In this document: positions 38,734 to 50,238 of the stretch, one piece after another
How the letters are laid out: each line of letters begins with the position of its first letter
Numbering within the stretch: position 1 is the first letter of the stretch
Source of the DNA: JAGXRK01 sp963714415
GTDB lineage: Bacteria; Bacteroidota; Ignavibacteria; Ignavibacteriales; Ignavibacteriaceae
DNA length: 64,000 nucleotides
NCBI GenBank assembly: GCA_963714415.1
Contig: CAVQOL010000002.1
Span: 1 to 64,000 of the forward strand
Direction: 5' to 3'
The notes under the pieces: model-generated
Seen by the model: only the letters and a program-made list of their open reading frames with translations
Databases searched by the model: none
Told to the model about the DNA's origin: nothing
Translations under genes and position numbers: made by a program

Positions 38734-41106
38734 ATGCGGATCATCCTGCTGGTTTTACTCAGCCTCAACTTTTCTTTTTCACAAAATATTACTTTAAGTG
38801 GAAAAGTATTCGATTCATTATCAGGGAATGCAGTACAGGGTGCAATAGTTTTCATTCCCGGAAGTAATATTTCTTACACTAATTCAGATGGTGTTTACGA
38901 AGTTAAAAATCTGCAGGAAAAACTTTACACTGTTAAAGTATCACACATTGGTTACGTTACGCTGACCGAAGAAATCGAAATCAGTTCAAATAATCCCGAA
39001 GTTAATTTTACACTTGAGTCATCACCAATTATGCTTGATGAAGTTATTGTGAGTGTTGATAGATTAGATAAATATTTAAAAGATTCTCCCTATTCAATTG
39101 CTCTCGCAGATAAAGAACAGATTGAAAGCAAAAATTTTCAATCTCTTTCTGAAGTGTTAGACAGTCAACCCGGAATTTCAATGATAAGTGACGGCGTATG
39201 GTCAACTGATCTTAATATCAGAGGACTAAGCCGAAATAATATTGTTACAATTATTGACGGAACAAGAATTGAAACAGCTAACGACATTTCGGCAAGATTA
39301 TCTATGATTGATCTTAATGATGTTGATAGAATCGAAGTTATAAAAGGTGCGGCATCATCAGTTTACGGCACAGGTGCAACAGGCGGAATAGTAAATATTG
39401 TTTCACGACAGCCTTCATTCAATAAAAGTTATCTTAATAGCGGAAGAATCTCTTTGGGCTATAATTCCGTAAATAGTTTAAGAGCTATCTCCGGAAATAT
39501 ATTTAACTCCGGATATTTCTGGTCGTCAAAAATTTCCGGTTCCTACAGAAAGGCTGATAACATTGAGACACCTTCAGGAGAATTAAAGAATAGTCAATTT
39601 ACTGATTACAGTTTATCAGCTTCTATGAACATTCAGCCATTCAACAATCATTTGTTAAAGTTTAATTATCAGTTATTTAAAGCTGAAGATGTTGGAATTC
39701 CAGGTGCTGCTCCGCTTTTCCCCGATAATGCTGATGTTCGTTATCCAAATGAAAAAAGAGAATTAATTTCTGCTGGATACGAAATCCAAAATATTTCTTC
39801 GGTGTTCAGCAAAATTCATGTAAGATATTCGCATCAATTTATATTAAGAGATGTTGAAAACATCCCTAATATTGTACAGTATATTCCCGGTGCAGGAAGT
39901 TTTCTTCCACTAAGAGTAAGCGTATTAAAAATTACTCCAAGGGCAGATCATAACAGCCACAATTTTCTTGCTCAAACAAATTTAATTTTTGCCCGCAACA
40001 ATCTTCTTACGCTTGGCATAGATTACTGGAGCAGAAGTTATAACGGAGAACGTTTGAAGTACCAGTTAATTGAAACACTTGATTCAACAGGTACCACTGT
40101 AGTCAACACATTAATAAATAAAGTTATTGCCGAAAAACCTTTGCCGGATTCAAAATTTCAGAGTATAGGATTCTTTGCCCAGGATGATTATGAAATGCTG
40201 AAGGATAAATTAAAATTTTCTCTCGGTGCACGTGTTGATAAAATTGGTGTATCAGGTGAGACAACTCTTAATCCTCTTTATGAAATTAACAATGGCATAA
40301 TTGATTATTCTCCTCCAACTCAAAAAGTTATCTGGGAAAAAACTGAAGTGAATGATATCTCTTACAGTTCTAATTTAGGATTGAATTTTTCAGCAACATC
40401 GAACCTTGATCTTACTTTAAGTCTTGGTTATTCATTCCGTTCACCATCGCTTGAAGAAAGATTTCAATACATAGATCTTGGCAGTCGTGTAAGGATTGGC
40501 GATCCGAACCTTAAACCTGAAAAAGGATATTCAACGGATTTTGGGATTAGGTATTACTCGTCAAATCTGAAAATAATTTCAAGCCTGTTTTATAATTACA
40601 TAACGGACATAGTTGTAGAAAAACCGGGCATATTTGAGGAAAGACTTGCGCAGATTAAAACAAACATTGGCGAAGCACGGTTATACGGATTCGATTTGCT
40701 GGTCAATTATAATTTTTATAAAGATTGGCTGATCTATTCGACAGCATCTTTTGTTAAAGGCGATGATCTTTCAGAAGACACGAATCTTCCGCAGATTCCT
40801 CCACTAAATGGAACGCTTGGTCTGAAAATGTCTTTAGCAAATGATATTGAAACGGAATTATCATCAACAATCTATGCAGCTCAAAATGATATTGCCATCG
40901 GTGAGATAGTTTCTCCCGGTTATGCTGTTTTTAATTTTTCGGTTAATCTGAAGAACATAGAATTTGCTCCTGCCCGTTTACAGATTTTTGCAGGTGTGGA
41001 TAATATCTTTAACAAATCTTACAGAAATCATTTATCTACAACACGCGGAGGAATTACTGTTGAACCCGGAAGAAATTTTTATATCAAATTTATTACTGGA
41101 TGGTAA
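38734..41106 (+). CDS. TonB-dependent receptor
   Basis: ATG 38734 gives a signal peptide (IILLVLLSLNFSFSQ). The protein has a carboxypeptidase-regulatory-like domain (LSGKVFDSLSGNAVQGAIVF), a plug with IRGLSRNNIVTIIDGTR and VDRIEVIKGAASSVYGTGAT, and a barrel with SLGYSFRSPSLEERFQY. Length is about 790 residues, with no frame break. The barrel ends with the receptor C-box FAGVDNIFNKSYRNHLS and an aromatic-rich tail. It resembles classical siderophore or cobalamin-type receptors more than Sus-type ones. Ligand is not readable from sequence. Confidence 0.87.
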   Translation: MRIILLVLLSLNFSFSQNITLSGKVFDSLSGNAVQGAIVFIPGSNISYTNSDGVYEVKNLQEKLYTVKVSHIGYVTLTEEIEISSNNPEVNFTLESSPIMLDEVIVSVDRLDKYLKDSPYSIALADKEQIESKNFQSLSEVLDSQPGISMISDGVWSTDLNIRGLSRNNIVTIIDGTRIETANDISARLSMIDLNDVDRIEVIKGAASSVYGTGATGGIVNIVSRQPSFNKSYLNSGRISLGYNSVNSLRAISGNIFNSGYFWSSKISGSYRKADNIETPSGELKNSQFTDYSLSASMNIQPFNNHLLKFNYQLFKAEDVGIPGAAPLFPDNADVRYPNEKRELISAGYEIQNISSVFSKIHVRYSHQFILRDVENIPNIVQYIPGAGSFLPLRVSVLKITPRADHNSHNFLAQTNLIFARNNLLTLGIDYWSRSYNGERLKYQLIETLDSTGTTVVNTLINKVIAEKPLPDSKFQSIGFFAQDDYEMLKDKLKFSLGARVDKIGVSGETTLNPLYEINNGIIDYSPPTQKVIWEKTEVNDISYSSNLGLNFSATSNLDLTLSLGYSFRSPSLEERFQYIDLGSRVRIGDPNLKPEKGYSTDFGIRYYSSNLKIISSLFYNYITDIVVEKPGIFEERLAQIKTNIGEARLYGFDLLVNYNFYKDWLIYSTASFVKGDDLSEDTNLPQIPPLNGTLGLKMSLANDIETELSSTIYAAQNDIAIGEIVSPGYAVFNFSVNLKNIEFAPARLQIFAGVDNIFNKSYRNHLSTTRGGITVEPGRNFYIKFITGW

Positions 41107-41126
41107 GATAGAAATGTGAAGCATCA

Positions 41127-42018
41127 ATGATTTGGTTTTATCTCGCTTTAATATCGGCAGTATTTTCTGCTTTAGCTGCAATTTCAGAAAAGAAAACTCT
41201 ATTTACATTAAACGCTCTTGATTTTTCTTTTCTTGTTTCTATTGTTACGCTTGTTTTTTCAATTCCGTTTTTCTTTGATGCTCCTTTAGATGCCGGTTCA
41301 TCAACAACACTTATTATTCTGTTTTTGAAAACAATTTTAAGCGCCGTGTGCTTTTCTTTGTGTAATGTTATCAATAAAAAATCTTGAAATCAGCGAAGCA
41401 TTACCGCTGCTTGCTTTATCACCGGGACTTGTAGCAATTTTTGGAGTATTACTAATTCAGGATTCTCTTGTTCTGAATGAGTGGATAGGTTTGTCTTTAA
41501 TGCTTGTTGGAACTTATATTCTGGAATTGCGGAAAGACGATCAAAGTATTTTTGATCCGTTCAAATCTTTATTAAGGTTTAATAAATACAAATATGTTTT
41601 CTTTGCTCTAATATTGTTTACAATTACATCGCTCATTGATCGTGTTCTGCTGAAAGATTTTGCGATGGTGCCTTATACATTCATGGCTTACCAGCAATTA
41701 TTCTTTGCAGTTATATTTATAGTAATAGTTCTTTTCAGGAATAAAAATTTAACAACGCCATTTCAATCTTTAAATCGCAACATAATTTCATTAATCATTA
41801 TAGTCTCTGTATTTACTGTTATCTATAGATACACACAAATCGAAGCTGTAAAACTTGCACCTGTTGCATTAGTGCTTTCTGTAAAAAGATTATCCGTTCT
41901 TATTGCAATAATCATTGGCGGGAAACTCTTTAAGGAAAAAGATATTTTGAAAAGAGCAATAGCCGCAGTTGTAATATTAATCGGATTGATTATTCTGGTT
42001 AGTCCCTGGTCAAGTTGA
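41127..42018 (+). CDS. EamA/DMT-family membrane transporter, one frameshift
   Basis: About ten hydrophobic helices over 297 residues match the drug/metabolite transporter fold, with two EamA halves. The first half is FYLALISAVFSALAAISEK, and the second ends with KEKDILKRAIAAVVILIGLIILV. The frame changes in an AAAAAA run near 41380 (NVINKKS continuing as LEISEALPLLALSPGL). It follows the receptor by 20 bases and overlaps the end of the convergent response regulator by nine bases. Substrate unknown. Confidence 0.8.
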
Positions 42019-42393
42019 TTTCTGGTTAAATTGCAGTTCAACTATATTCAGCAATTGCTGTCTGGAAAACGGTTTTCCAAGATATCCATTACAACCGGAA
42101 TCCAGAACTCTCTCTCTGTCTCCCACCATTGTATGGGCTGTAACCGCAACAATAGGAATATCAATGTAAACAGGATTTAAACGAATAAGTCGCGTTAAAT
42201 CCAGACCGCTGATACTGTGTTTTAAGGAAATATCCATAAGTATCAAATCATATTTCTTATTTTCAAGCAGCTTTAAAGCTATCTCAGCATTTTCAGCCCA
42301 ATCTAAATTATAGTCTTTTCCAAGAAATCTTTTAACAATATCAAATGCCATTTCTTCATCTTCCACGTACAGAATTTTGTAAGGTGTGTTCAT
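42010..42393 (-). CDS. Stand-alone response regulator (CheY-like receiver)
   Basis: The 127 residues form one receiver domain: acidic pair in ILYVEDEEMA, phospho-acceptor Asp in YDLILMDISL, switch Thr in PIVAVTAHT and Lys in NGYLGKPF. There is no output domain. It closely resembles the C-terminal receiver of the hybrid kinase encoded divergently from 42801, so it may be a phosphorelay partner or a recent duplicate of that domain. Confidence 0.92.
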   Translation of the reverse strand: MNTPYKILYVEDEEMAFDIVKRFLGKDYNLDWAENAEIALKLLENKKYDLILMDISLKHSISGLDLTRLIRLNPVYIDIPIVAVTAHTMVGDRERVLDSGCNGYLGKPFSRQQLLNIVELQFNQKST

Positions 42394-42800
42394 GAAAATC
42401 TCTTTTTCTTTTGTGAATCTATAAAAAGTATAGTTAAGTATTTGTAAGATTTATTCTGAATATTAAGCATAATCTGATTTTAATCAGGTTCAATATATAA
42501 AAACATTCTTAAAGATTTTATAGGATTTGAATTTTTGTATTCTTTTCAGCTGAAAGGCTTTTACGGGAGATGACAAGGAAATTCGGGCTTCTGCTCTAGG
42601 TGTCTTCTATGCTTTTTAATTTTATAAAGTAATTATTTATCTATACATTAATTCCGTAAATTATTTTATATTAATCTTCACACACTGAATCTTTCCGATT
42701 GTGAATTATTATTTCTAACAACAGATTTGTAATAAGATTTTCTATACTACTATATTTATATCAAAATAATTTCTCAGATAAAATAAATTTATCAACTTAA
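42394..42800. other. 407-base divergent intergenic region with a palindrome
   Basis: This gap separates the divergent response regulator and hybrid kinase genes. It contains the 12-base palindrome TTTCAGCTGAAA (42544-42555), followed by an unusually GC-containing stretch, about 42556-42612, in otherwise AT-rich DNA. Promoters for both genes must lie here. No known riboswitch pattern was recognised. Confidence 0.4.
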
Positions 42801-45800
42801 ATGAATTTCAGAATGAAAAAACTATTTACTATTCTATTTATTGTCATATTCGGTATTTCAAATTATCCTCAATCAAGCTCAAAAGATACCCTGGTTTTTG
42901 GAAGTGATGAGTTTTACCCGCCGTATGAATTCCTAAATGATAAAGGTGAACCTGAAGGTTTTAATATTGACCTTGTGCGTGAATTAGCCCGGGAAATGGG
43001 AGTTCCTATTAAAATAAAACTTGGTAACTGGGAACAAATTCGAAAAGAATTGGAAGTTTACGGCACGGTAGACATAAGCGATATGTTCTTCAGTGATTTT
43101 CGTGATAGTGTGGTTGATTTTGCTGTTCCGCATGCAGTGATGTATGATGAAATTTATTCACATAAAGATTCGAAATATATTTACCAGATAGAGGATTTAT
43201 TTGGGAAAAAAGTTGTTGTTCAAAAAGCTTCAACTCTTGAAGAATATATGAGAATAAACTATCCTGAAATTATCTTAATTACAACTCCAAATGAACTTGA
43301 AGCCCTTAAATTAGTTTCTGAAAAAAAATATGATGCGGCTTATGTATCACAGACTACTAGTAAAGAGGTAATTAAAAAGTATAATATTAAAAATTTAGTC
43401 AGTTACAAGCGTCCGGTATTTCCACGTGAGTATTGTTTTGTTGTAAAGGAAGGGAACTATCGGTTATTAAGGAAACTAAATTCTGCAATAGTTAAGCTGA
43501 TAGAAAATGGAAAGGTTGAAGAATTAAAAGAAAAGTGGTTTGAAAAAGCCACCTTTTATGATGCTCTAACTTATTCCATCATTGGACTTTTTATAATTTC
43601 CCTTTTATTCCTGGTAATTTTATTCTGGAATTATTCATTACGAGTAAAAGTGAAAAAAAGTGTTGAACAATTTCGGGCAAGCGATGCGAAATATAAGGCC
43701 ATGGTTGAGGCTATTCCGGACCTGGTATTTTTATGTGATAAAAATGGGGTCTTTTTGGATTATACAGTTCAAGAAGATGGAAAATTATATACATCCCATG
43801 ATAAATTTATTGGGAAGAAAGCCTCCGAAGTTTTGCCTTCTGATGTTTATTGGAAAATAGAGAGAGCGTTTAATCAATGTCTGTCAACCGGTAAAAAGCA
43901 ACGAGTTGAGTATGACTTAACCATTTGACCAGCAGACACATAATTATGAAGCTTTTATTACTTTATGTGATAAAGACAAATTACTAACACTCTCCCGTGA
44001 TATTACCGAAAGTAAATCAACCGAAATACAAATCAAAGAAAATGAAGAAAAATTCAGAGCTATTGTAGAGTACAGTTCTAACTTATTCTATTCACACTCA
44101 ACCGAACATGTTCTGACATACATAAGTCCTCAGATAAATGAAATGTTAGGATACACTCAGAAGGAAGCATTAATCAAATGGACTGATTTAGCTACGGATC
44201 ATCCTATTAATGAAATTGGTTTTCAAAATACAGTTCGTGCAATAGAAACCGGAGAACCTCAGCCACCATACGAGTTGGAGCTAAAACATAAAAATGGACA
44301 GAAAGTATTCGTTGAAGTGAGAGAAGCGCCTGTTATTGTAGATGGTAAAACAGTTTCTATTGTGGGAGCGCTTTCAGATATTACTCAAAGAAAAAATGCT
44401 GAAGAGGCATTGAAATCATCAGAAAATAAATACCGTTCTTTGTTTGAAAACGCAAATGATGCAATCTTTCTTTTGAAGAATAGTATTTGGATTGATTGTA
44501 ACACGACCACGGAAAAGATGTTTGGTTACTATAAAAATGAGATGATAGGAATGTCGCCGGTTCAGGTTTCACCTGAATTTCAACACGATGGACGACGATC
44601 TGATGAAAAGGCTATTGAGAAAATTTCAGATGCTTTAAAGGGATATCCGCAATTTTTTGAATGGATACATACCAGAAAAGACGGCTCGGAGTTTTCTACA
44701 GAAGTTTCATTGAATAAAATTGAGATTAATGATCAGATAATGCTTCTTGCTATTGTTCGTGACATAACGGAAAGAAAACAATCTGAAGAAGCCCTTGCTG
44801 AAAAAGAAAAACACTATAGAACATTATTTGATCTTTCACCTGCCGGAATTTTGATTGAAGATTCTAACGGAAATATATTAGACTTGAATGAAAGCTTTTG
44901 CAGGAACAGCGGTTATAAACGTGAAGAAGTAATAGGCAAAAATGTTAGTATTCTTGGTCCGCGAGAAAGGGAAGGAGATATTAAAAAGAATATTGATGAG
45001 ATATTAAGCGGAACGGAATTAGAACACGATGTGATTAACAGGAAAAAAGACGGAAGCCTTGGATATCTCCGGTTAAGAGAATGTTCAATAACACTGCCAG
45101 ATGGAAGCTTGGGTATTCTTTGTGTGGCGAATGATGTTACCGAACGTAAAGAAGCAGAGAGGGCATTGTTTAAAAGCGAAAAACGTTACAGAAACTTTTT
45201 TGAAGAAGACATTTCGGGAAATTTCATTTCAACTCCTGCGGGCAAAATTCTGGAATGCAATTCTGCATTTGTCCGAATGTTTGGTTTTAATTCAAAAGAA
45301 GAAGTTTTCTCTTTTGATGCTTCTGATTTTTATCTAGATCCCAATAGCCGGGAACAATTTCTGAAAGAGTTAAAGGAAAAAAGAAGTATTGACCTTTGGG
45401 GAACAGAGCTTAAGAGAAAAGATGGCTCGCAGATTTTTACTTCTGAACATACAGTAGGTATCTTCGATGATAACGGGGAACTAGGAAAAATTCAGGGGTA
45501 TATTTTTGATATTACTGAACTTATAAAAACGCAAAGAGAATTAATAAAAGCAAAGGAAGCTGCAGAAAGTGCTAATAAATTAAAAGATGCTTTTATTGCC
45601 AATATGTCTCATGAAATAAGAACTCCTTTGAATGGAATTTTAGGGATGACAAGTTTGATCAAAGAATCATTTGAAAAATATTCAACTGGAGAGAATCGGG
45701 AATATTTTGCAGCTATAGATATTGCAAGCAGAAGAATAATCAGAACAATTGATATGATCCTTAATTTTTCTCGATTGCAGGTTGGAGATTTTCCAACAAG

Positions 45801-46716
45801 TTTTAAGATGGTTGAATTGTCAAAGTTGATAAAGGATCTTGTCGATGAGTATAAATTTGCTGCGGAAAGCAGATCTTTGACATTATCATTTGTTAATGAT
45901 ATTGGAAAGCTTGAGCAATATGCAGATGAATATTCTCTCACTCAAGCTCTGTCGAATTTGCTTGATAACGCTATTAAGTATACAAAAAATGGATTTGTCA
46001 AAATTTTACTTTATAAAGATATATCCGGCAAAATAAAAATTGATATTCAGGATAGCGGTATTGGAATGTCTGAAGAATATCTTAAAGGTTTATTCCAGCC
46101 ATATTCGCAGGAAGAGATTGGTTATTCAAGAGGATATGAAGGAGTTGGATTGGGGCTTTCGCTTGTGAAAAAATTTCTTGACTTAAATAATGCCGATATT
46201 TCAATTAAGAGTACTAAAGGTAAGGGATCAACATTTTCTATCTCTATGGATTTTATAGAGGAACGTACAAGTGATTCAGATACAATTCAGGAAGAAGTTA
46301 TTTCCAGATTGGATAATGAAGATAAATTAGTTGCCGAAAAGATTCATACTGTTCTGGTTGTTGAAGATGATACAGTTAACCAGGGATTCATTAGAGCGAT
46401 AGTAAACCGTGTTGGAAAGATGAATCCTTTTTGTGTTGATAATGCAGCTGAAGCTCTTAAAGTGTTGGAAAATGAAAAAGTAGATTTGATATTGATGGAC
46501 ATATCTCTCAGAGGTGAAATGAACGGATTGGAATTGACTAAACTGTTAAGAAAAAATGATAAGTATAAAGATCTTCCAATAATAGCAGTTACAGCTCATG
46601 CATTCCCAACAGATAGACAAGTTACTATTGAAGCAGGGTGTAATGATTATCTTGCTAAACCATTCAGTTCACAAGAATTGATTGACAAAATAAATACAGC
46701 ATTGAGATTGGTGTAA
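42801..46716 (+). CDS. Hybrid histidine kinase with periplasmic solute-binding sensor, five PAS domains and a receiver, one frameshift
   Basis: This is a BvgS-like sensor. A signal sequence is followed by a family 3 solute-binding domain (about residues 28-250: FGSDEFYPPYEFLNDKGEPEG begins it; key part PPYEFLNDKGEP). One membrane helix (YSIIGLFIISLLFLVILFW) follows, then PAS domains near 43690, 44045, 44430, 44810 and 45185. Next come the HisKA box (FIANMSHEIRTPLNG), the ATPase (LLDNAIKYTKNG, DSGIGMSEEY, GVGLGLSLVKKF) and a receiver (LVVEDDTVN, LILMDISLRG, NDYLAKPF). The frame changes near 43925 inside the first PAS region, continuing as FDQQTHNYEAF. No DNA-binding output is fused, so signalling must leave through another protein, perhaps the divergent receiver. 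Confidence 0.88.
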
Positions 46717-46717
46717 A

Positions 46718-47845
46718 TTACTTATTACTTTTAAAATAAGCACTCAGTAACATTTCAGCAGCAAGTGTTGGTGTAATCTTATCTTTAGCAATTTCATTTT
46801 TTATTGTTGTAATTGCCTTCTGAACTTTTTCATCATTGTAAAAATCATCGAGCAAAGTATCCTCAACCATTCTGAAAACCCATTCGATGGATTGATCTTT
46901 TCTTCTTTGCTCAAACACACCAGATTGCTTTATGGTCTTTTCAAATTTCTTTACCACTTCCCACAATTCAGGAATTCCTTTTCCTGTTTTCGCTGAACCA
47001 GTAAAAGCCTGTGCTGTCCAGCCTTTTGTTGCTGGTTGAAGATAGTGCAGTGCATTACTATAATCGACTTTTGCAATGTTTGCTTTCTTCTCATTATCAC
47101 CATCGGCTTTGTTGATGAGAATTGCATCGGTTAGTTCCATAATCCCGCGTTTGATTCCCTGTAATTCATCTCCGCCGCCGGCAATTAGTACAAGCAAAAA
47201 GAAATCAACCATAGAGCGCACAGTTACTTCGCTCTGTCCAACTCCAACAGTCTCAATAAGAATTATATCGAATCCGGCAGCTTCGCAGATTGTAATTGTC
47301 TCACGACTTTTTCTTGTAACTCCACCAAGCGTTCCGCTAGACGGAGAAGGACGAATAAAACATTTTTTTTCTTTTGAAAGATTTTCCATTCTGGTTTTAT
47401 CACCAAGAATACTTCCTTTAGTTACCGTACTGCTTGGATCAACAGTAAGAACTGCAACTTTGTGTCCTTGTTTTATAAGATATATTCCAAGAGACTCAAT
47501 CAATGTACTTTTACCTGCACCTGGAACACCAGTTATTCCAATTCGTAAAGATTTTCCTGAGTGAGGAAGTAATTTTTTTAAAACTTCTTGTGCTGTATCG
47601 TGATGAGTTGGATTGTTGCTTTCAATTAAAGTAATAGCACGAGCTAAAATGTTTCTATCAAACTTCACCACACCAGCCACATAATCATCAATTGACAGTT
47701 GTTTTCTTTTCGTATCGCTTTCCTTTTTATTGCTCTCTTTACTTTCAACACCTTTCACTACCCGCACAGCAAATTCTTTACCGGCATTTTTTGGTGTCCA
47801 ATCTGGTTTGTAAGATGAAGTATTTTTAGAAGATCGTTTTTTCAT
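46718..47845 (-). CDS. meaB: Methylmalonyl-CoA mutase-associated GTPase MeaB
   Basis: This G3E-type GTPase guards and reloads the cobalamin of methylmalonyl-CoA mutase. P-loop GVPGAGKS is at residues 106-113, followed by LTVDPSS, GDKTRME, ETVGVGQSEV and NKADGDN. The N-terminus is about 60 residues longer and lysine/serine rich compared with typical members. It is the last gene of the mutase operon and ends one base before the convergent hybrid kinase. Confidence 0.93.
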   Translation of the reverse strand: MKKRSSKNTSSYKPDWTPKNAGKEFAVRVVKGVESKESNKKESDTKRKQLSIDDYVAGVVKFDRNILARAITLIESNNPTHHDTAQEVLKKLLPHSGKSLRIGITGVPGAGKSTLIESLGIYLIKQGHKVAVLTVDPSSTVTKGSILGDKTRMENLSKEKKCFIRPSPSSGTLGGVTRKSRETITICEAAGFDIILIETVGVGQSEVTVRSMVDFFLLVLIAGGGDELQGIKRGIMELTDAILINKADGDNEKKANIAKVDYSNALHYLQPATKGWTAQAFTGSAKTGKGIPELWEVVKKFEKTIKQSGVFEQRRKDQSIEWVFRMVEDTLLDDFYNDEKVQKAITTIKNEIAKDKITPTLAAEMLLSAYFKSNK

Positions 47846-47866
47846 AAAGTATTAAATTACTATTAA

Positions 47867-47947
47867 TAGAACACGGATTTGACGGATTCCCATATATTTA
47901 AATCGGCACTAATCTGCCAAATCTGCGTCATCAGTGTGCTATTGATT
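47867..47947. repeat. Intergenic repeat, copy 1 (between mutB and meaB)
   Basis: The element starts AACACGGATTTGACGGATT and ends ATCAGTGTGCTATTGATTT on the + strand. It is built of alternating ATCTG/ATCCG/CTGAT words, imperfectly self-complementary. A second version lies between mutA and mutB (50152-50238). Both end with CTATTGATTT right at the stop codon of the upstream coding gene. Confidence 0.7.
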
Positions 47948-50122
47948 TTAAAACCTCTCCTTAACCAACTCCATTATCTTAATTCCTGCTTCAGGAATTT
48001 TTGTACCAGGACCAAATATTGCTGAAGCTCCATGCTCGTAAAGAAAATCATAATCCTGTGCGGGAATAACGCCGCCGCAGATTACAATTATATCTTCTCT
48101 ACCAAGTTTTTTTAGTTCTTCAATAAGCTGAGGTAAAAGTGTTTTATGTCCTGCTGCGAGTGAACTCATTCCAACAACGTGAACATCGTTTTCAACGGCT
48201 TGTTGTGCAGTTTCTTCGGGAGTTTGGAATAACGGACCTACATCAACATCAAATCCCATATCGGCATAAGCTGTTGCTACAACTTTTGCTCCACGGTCAT
48301 GTCCGTCTTGTCCCATTTTCGCAATCATAATTCTTGGACGGCGACCTTCTTGTTTCGCAAATTCATCCGTCATCTTGCGAACTCGTTCAAACAGCTCGTC
48401 ATCTTTTGCATATTCGCTGCTGTAAACTCCTGATATTGTTCTTGTCACGGCTTTATACCTTCCGCTTACTTTTTCAATTGCTGATGAAATTTCTCCAAGT
48501 GTTGCGCGTGCTCTTGCCGCAACAATTGAAAGCTCAAGTAAATTTCCTTTTCCTGTTTCTACACATTTTGTAATTGCATCAAGTGCTTGCTTAACTTCTT
48601 CATCATTTCTGTTCTGCTTTACAGACTGCAATCTTTTTATTTGCGATAATCTAACTGCAGTGTTATCAACTTCCAAAATTTCAATCGGATCTTCTTTATC
48701 TAATCTGTATTTGTTTACACCAACTATAGTTTCTCTTCCGGAATCAATTCTAGCTTGTCTTCTTGCAGATGCTTCTTCAATTCGCATCTTTAGGAATTCC
48801 GGCTTCAATTGCTTTTGTCATTCCGCCGTAAGATTCAACTTCAAGAATATGTTCCCAGCCTTTTTTAAGAAGTGCATCAGTTAATGCTTCAACATAATAA
48901 GAACCACCCCAAGGATCAATAACTTTTGTGATATAAGTTTCATCCTGTAAATAAAGCTGAGTATTGCGCGCAATGCGTGCAGAAAAATCTGTTGGAAGTG
49001 CAATTGCTTCATCCAAGGAATTTGTATGAAGTGATTGTGTGTGTCCAAGTGCTGCAGCCATCGCTTCAATGCACGTTCGTACAACATTGTTAAACGGATC
49101 CTGTTCTGATAAACTCCAGCCGGAAGTTTGTGAGTGAGTTCTTAACGACATTGATTTAGCATTTTTAGGATTAAACTGTTTTATCATTTTTGCCCATATC
49201 AATCTTGCAGCACGCATCTTTGCAACTTCCATAAAATAATTCATTCCCTGTGCCCAGAAAAATGAGAGACGTGGTGCAAATTCATCAATGTCCATTCCAG
49301 CTTTAATTCCTGTGCGGACATATTCCAAACCATCTGCAAGTGTGTATGCCATTTCAAGATCGGCAGTAGCACCGGCTTCCTGCATGTGATAACCTGAAAT
49401 AGAAATACTGTTAAACTTAGGCATGTTCCTTGGCAGTGAACTTAAAAATATCTGCTATGATCTGCATTGAAATTTCAGGTGGATAAATATATGTATTGCG
49501 AACCATATATTCTTTTAGAATATCATTCTGAATTGTTCCTGTAAGCTGTTCGTGTTTAACACCTTGCTCTTCAGCAGCAACAATATAAAATGCAAGTACA
49601 GGAAGAACAGCACCATTCATTGTCATCGATACTGACATTTTATCAAGTGGAATCTGATCAAACAAAATTTTCATATCAGCGATTGAATCAATTGCAACAC
49701 CAGCCTTACCAACATCACCAACCACACGAGGATGATCTGAATCGTATCCGCGATGTGTTGCAAGATCGAAATGCAACAGATAAACCCATTTGTCCTTGTG
49801 CAAGATTTCTTCTGTAAAAAGCATTACTTTCTTCTGCCGTTGAAAATCCTGCGTACTGTCTTACAGTCCACGGACGTTGAACGAACATTGTGGAATATGG
49901 TCCACGTAAGAAAGGGGGAATTCCTGAAAGGTAATCTACGTGGTCAAGATTTTCTAAATCATCTTTTGTGTAAAGAGGTTTAACAGGAATTTGTTCCATT
50001 GTTTCCCAAATAAAATCTTCAACCGATTTTCCGGTTTCTACTTTAAACTTTTCTTCCCACTCCCTTTTAGATATAGATTTAGTTTTTAAGTTTAATTCTA
50101 TGTCTTTAAAATTTGGTTTCAT
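47948..50122 (-). CDS. mutB: Methylmalonyl-CoA mutase large subunit, frameshifted
   Basis: This cobalamin enzyme interconverts succinyl-CoA and methylmalonyl-CoA. Joined, the frames give about 725 residues, the normal length. Visible are RGPYSTMFVQRPWTVRQYAG, AFDLATHRGYDSDHP, SVSMTMNGAVLP, SISGYHMQEAGA, RTHSQTSGWSL and the C-terminal B12 domain with KMGQDGHDRGAKVVA (DxHxxG His ligand). Frame changes fall near 49818, 49420 and 48795, each at a point of continuing homology. The substrate-binding and B12-binding motifs are all intact. It is between mutA and meaB in one operon. Confidence 0.92.
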
Positions 50123-50151
50123 ATTATTCTCTTTAACTTTATATGCAATGC

Positions 50152-50238
50152 AACACTGATGACGCTGATTAGACTGGTTAACACTGATTTAATCAGTTAA
50201 TATCCGTCGCATCTGTGTAATCCGTGTTCTATTGATTT
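50152..50238. repeat. Intergenic repeat, copy 2 (between mutA and mutB)
   Basis: It starts AACACTGATGACGCTGATT and ends ATCCGTGTTCTATTGATTT on the + strand, with the same word structure as copy 1. The mutA stop codon lies within its last ten bases. The two copies differ in the middle by substitutions and small gaps. Confidence 0.7.
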
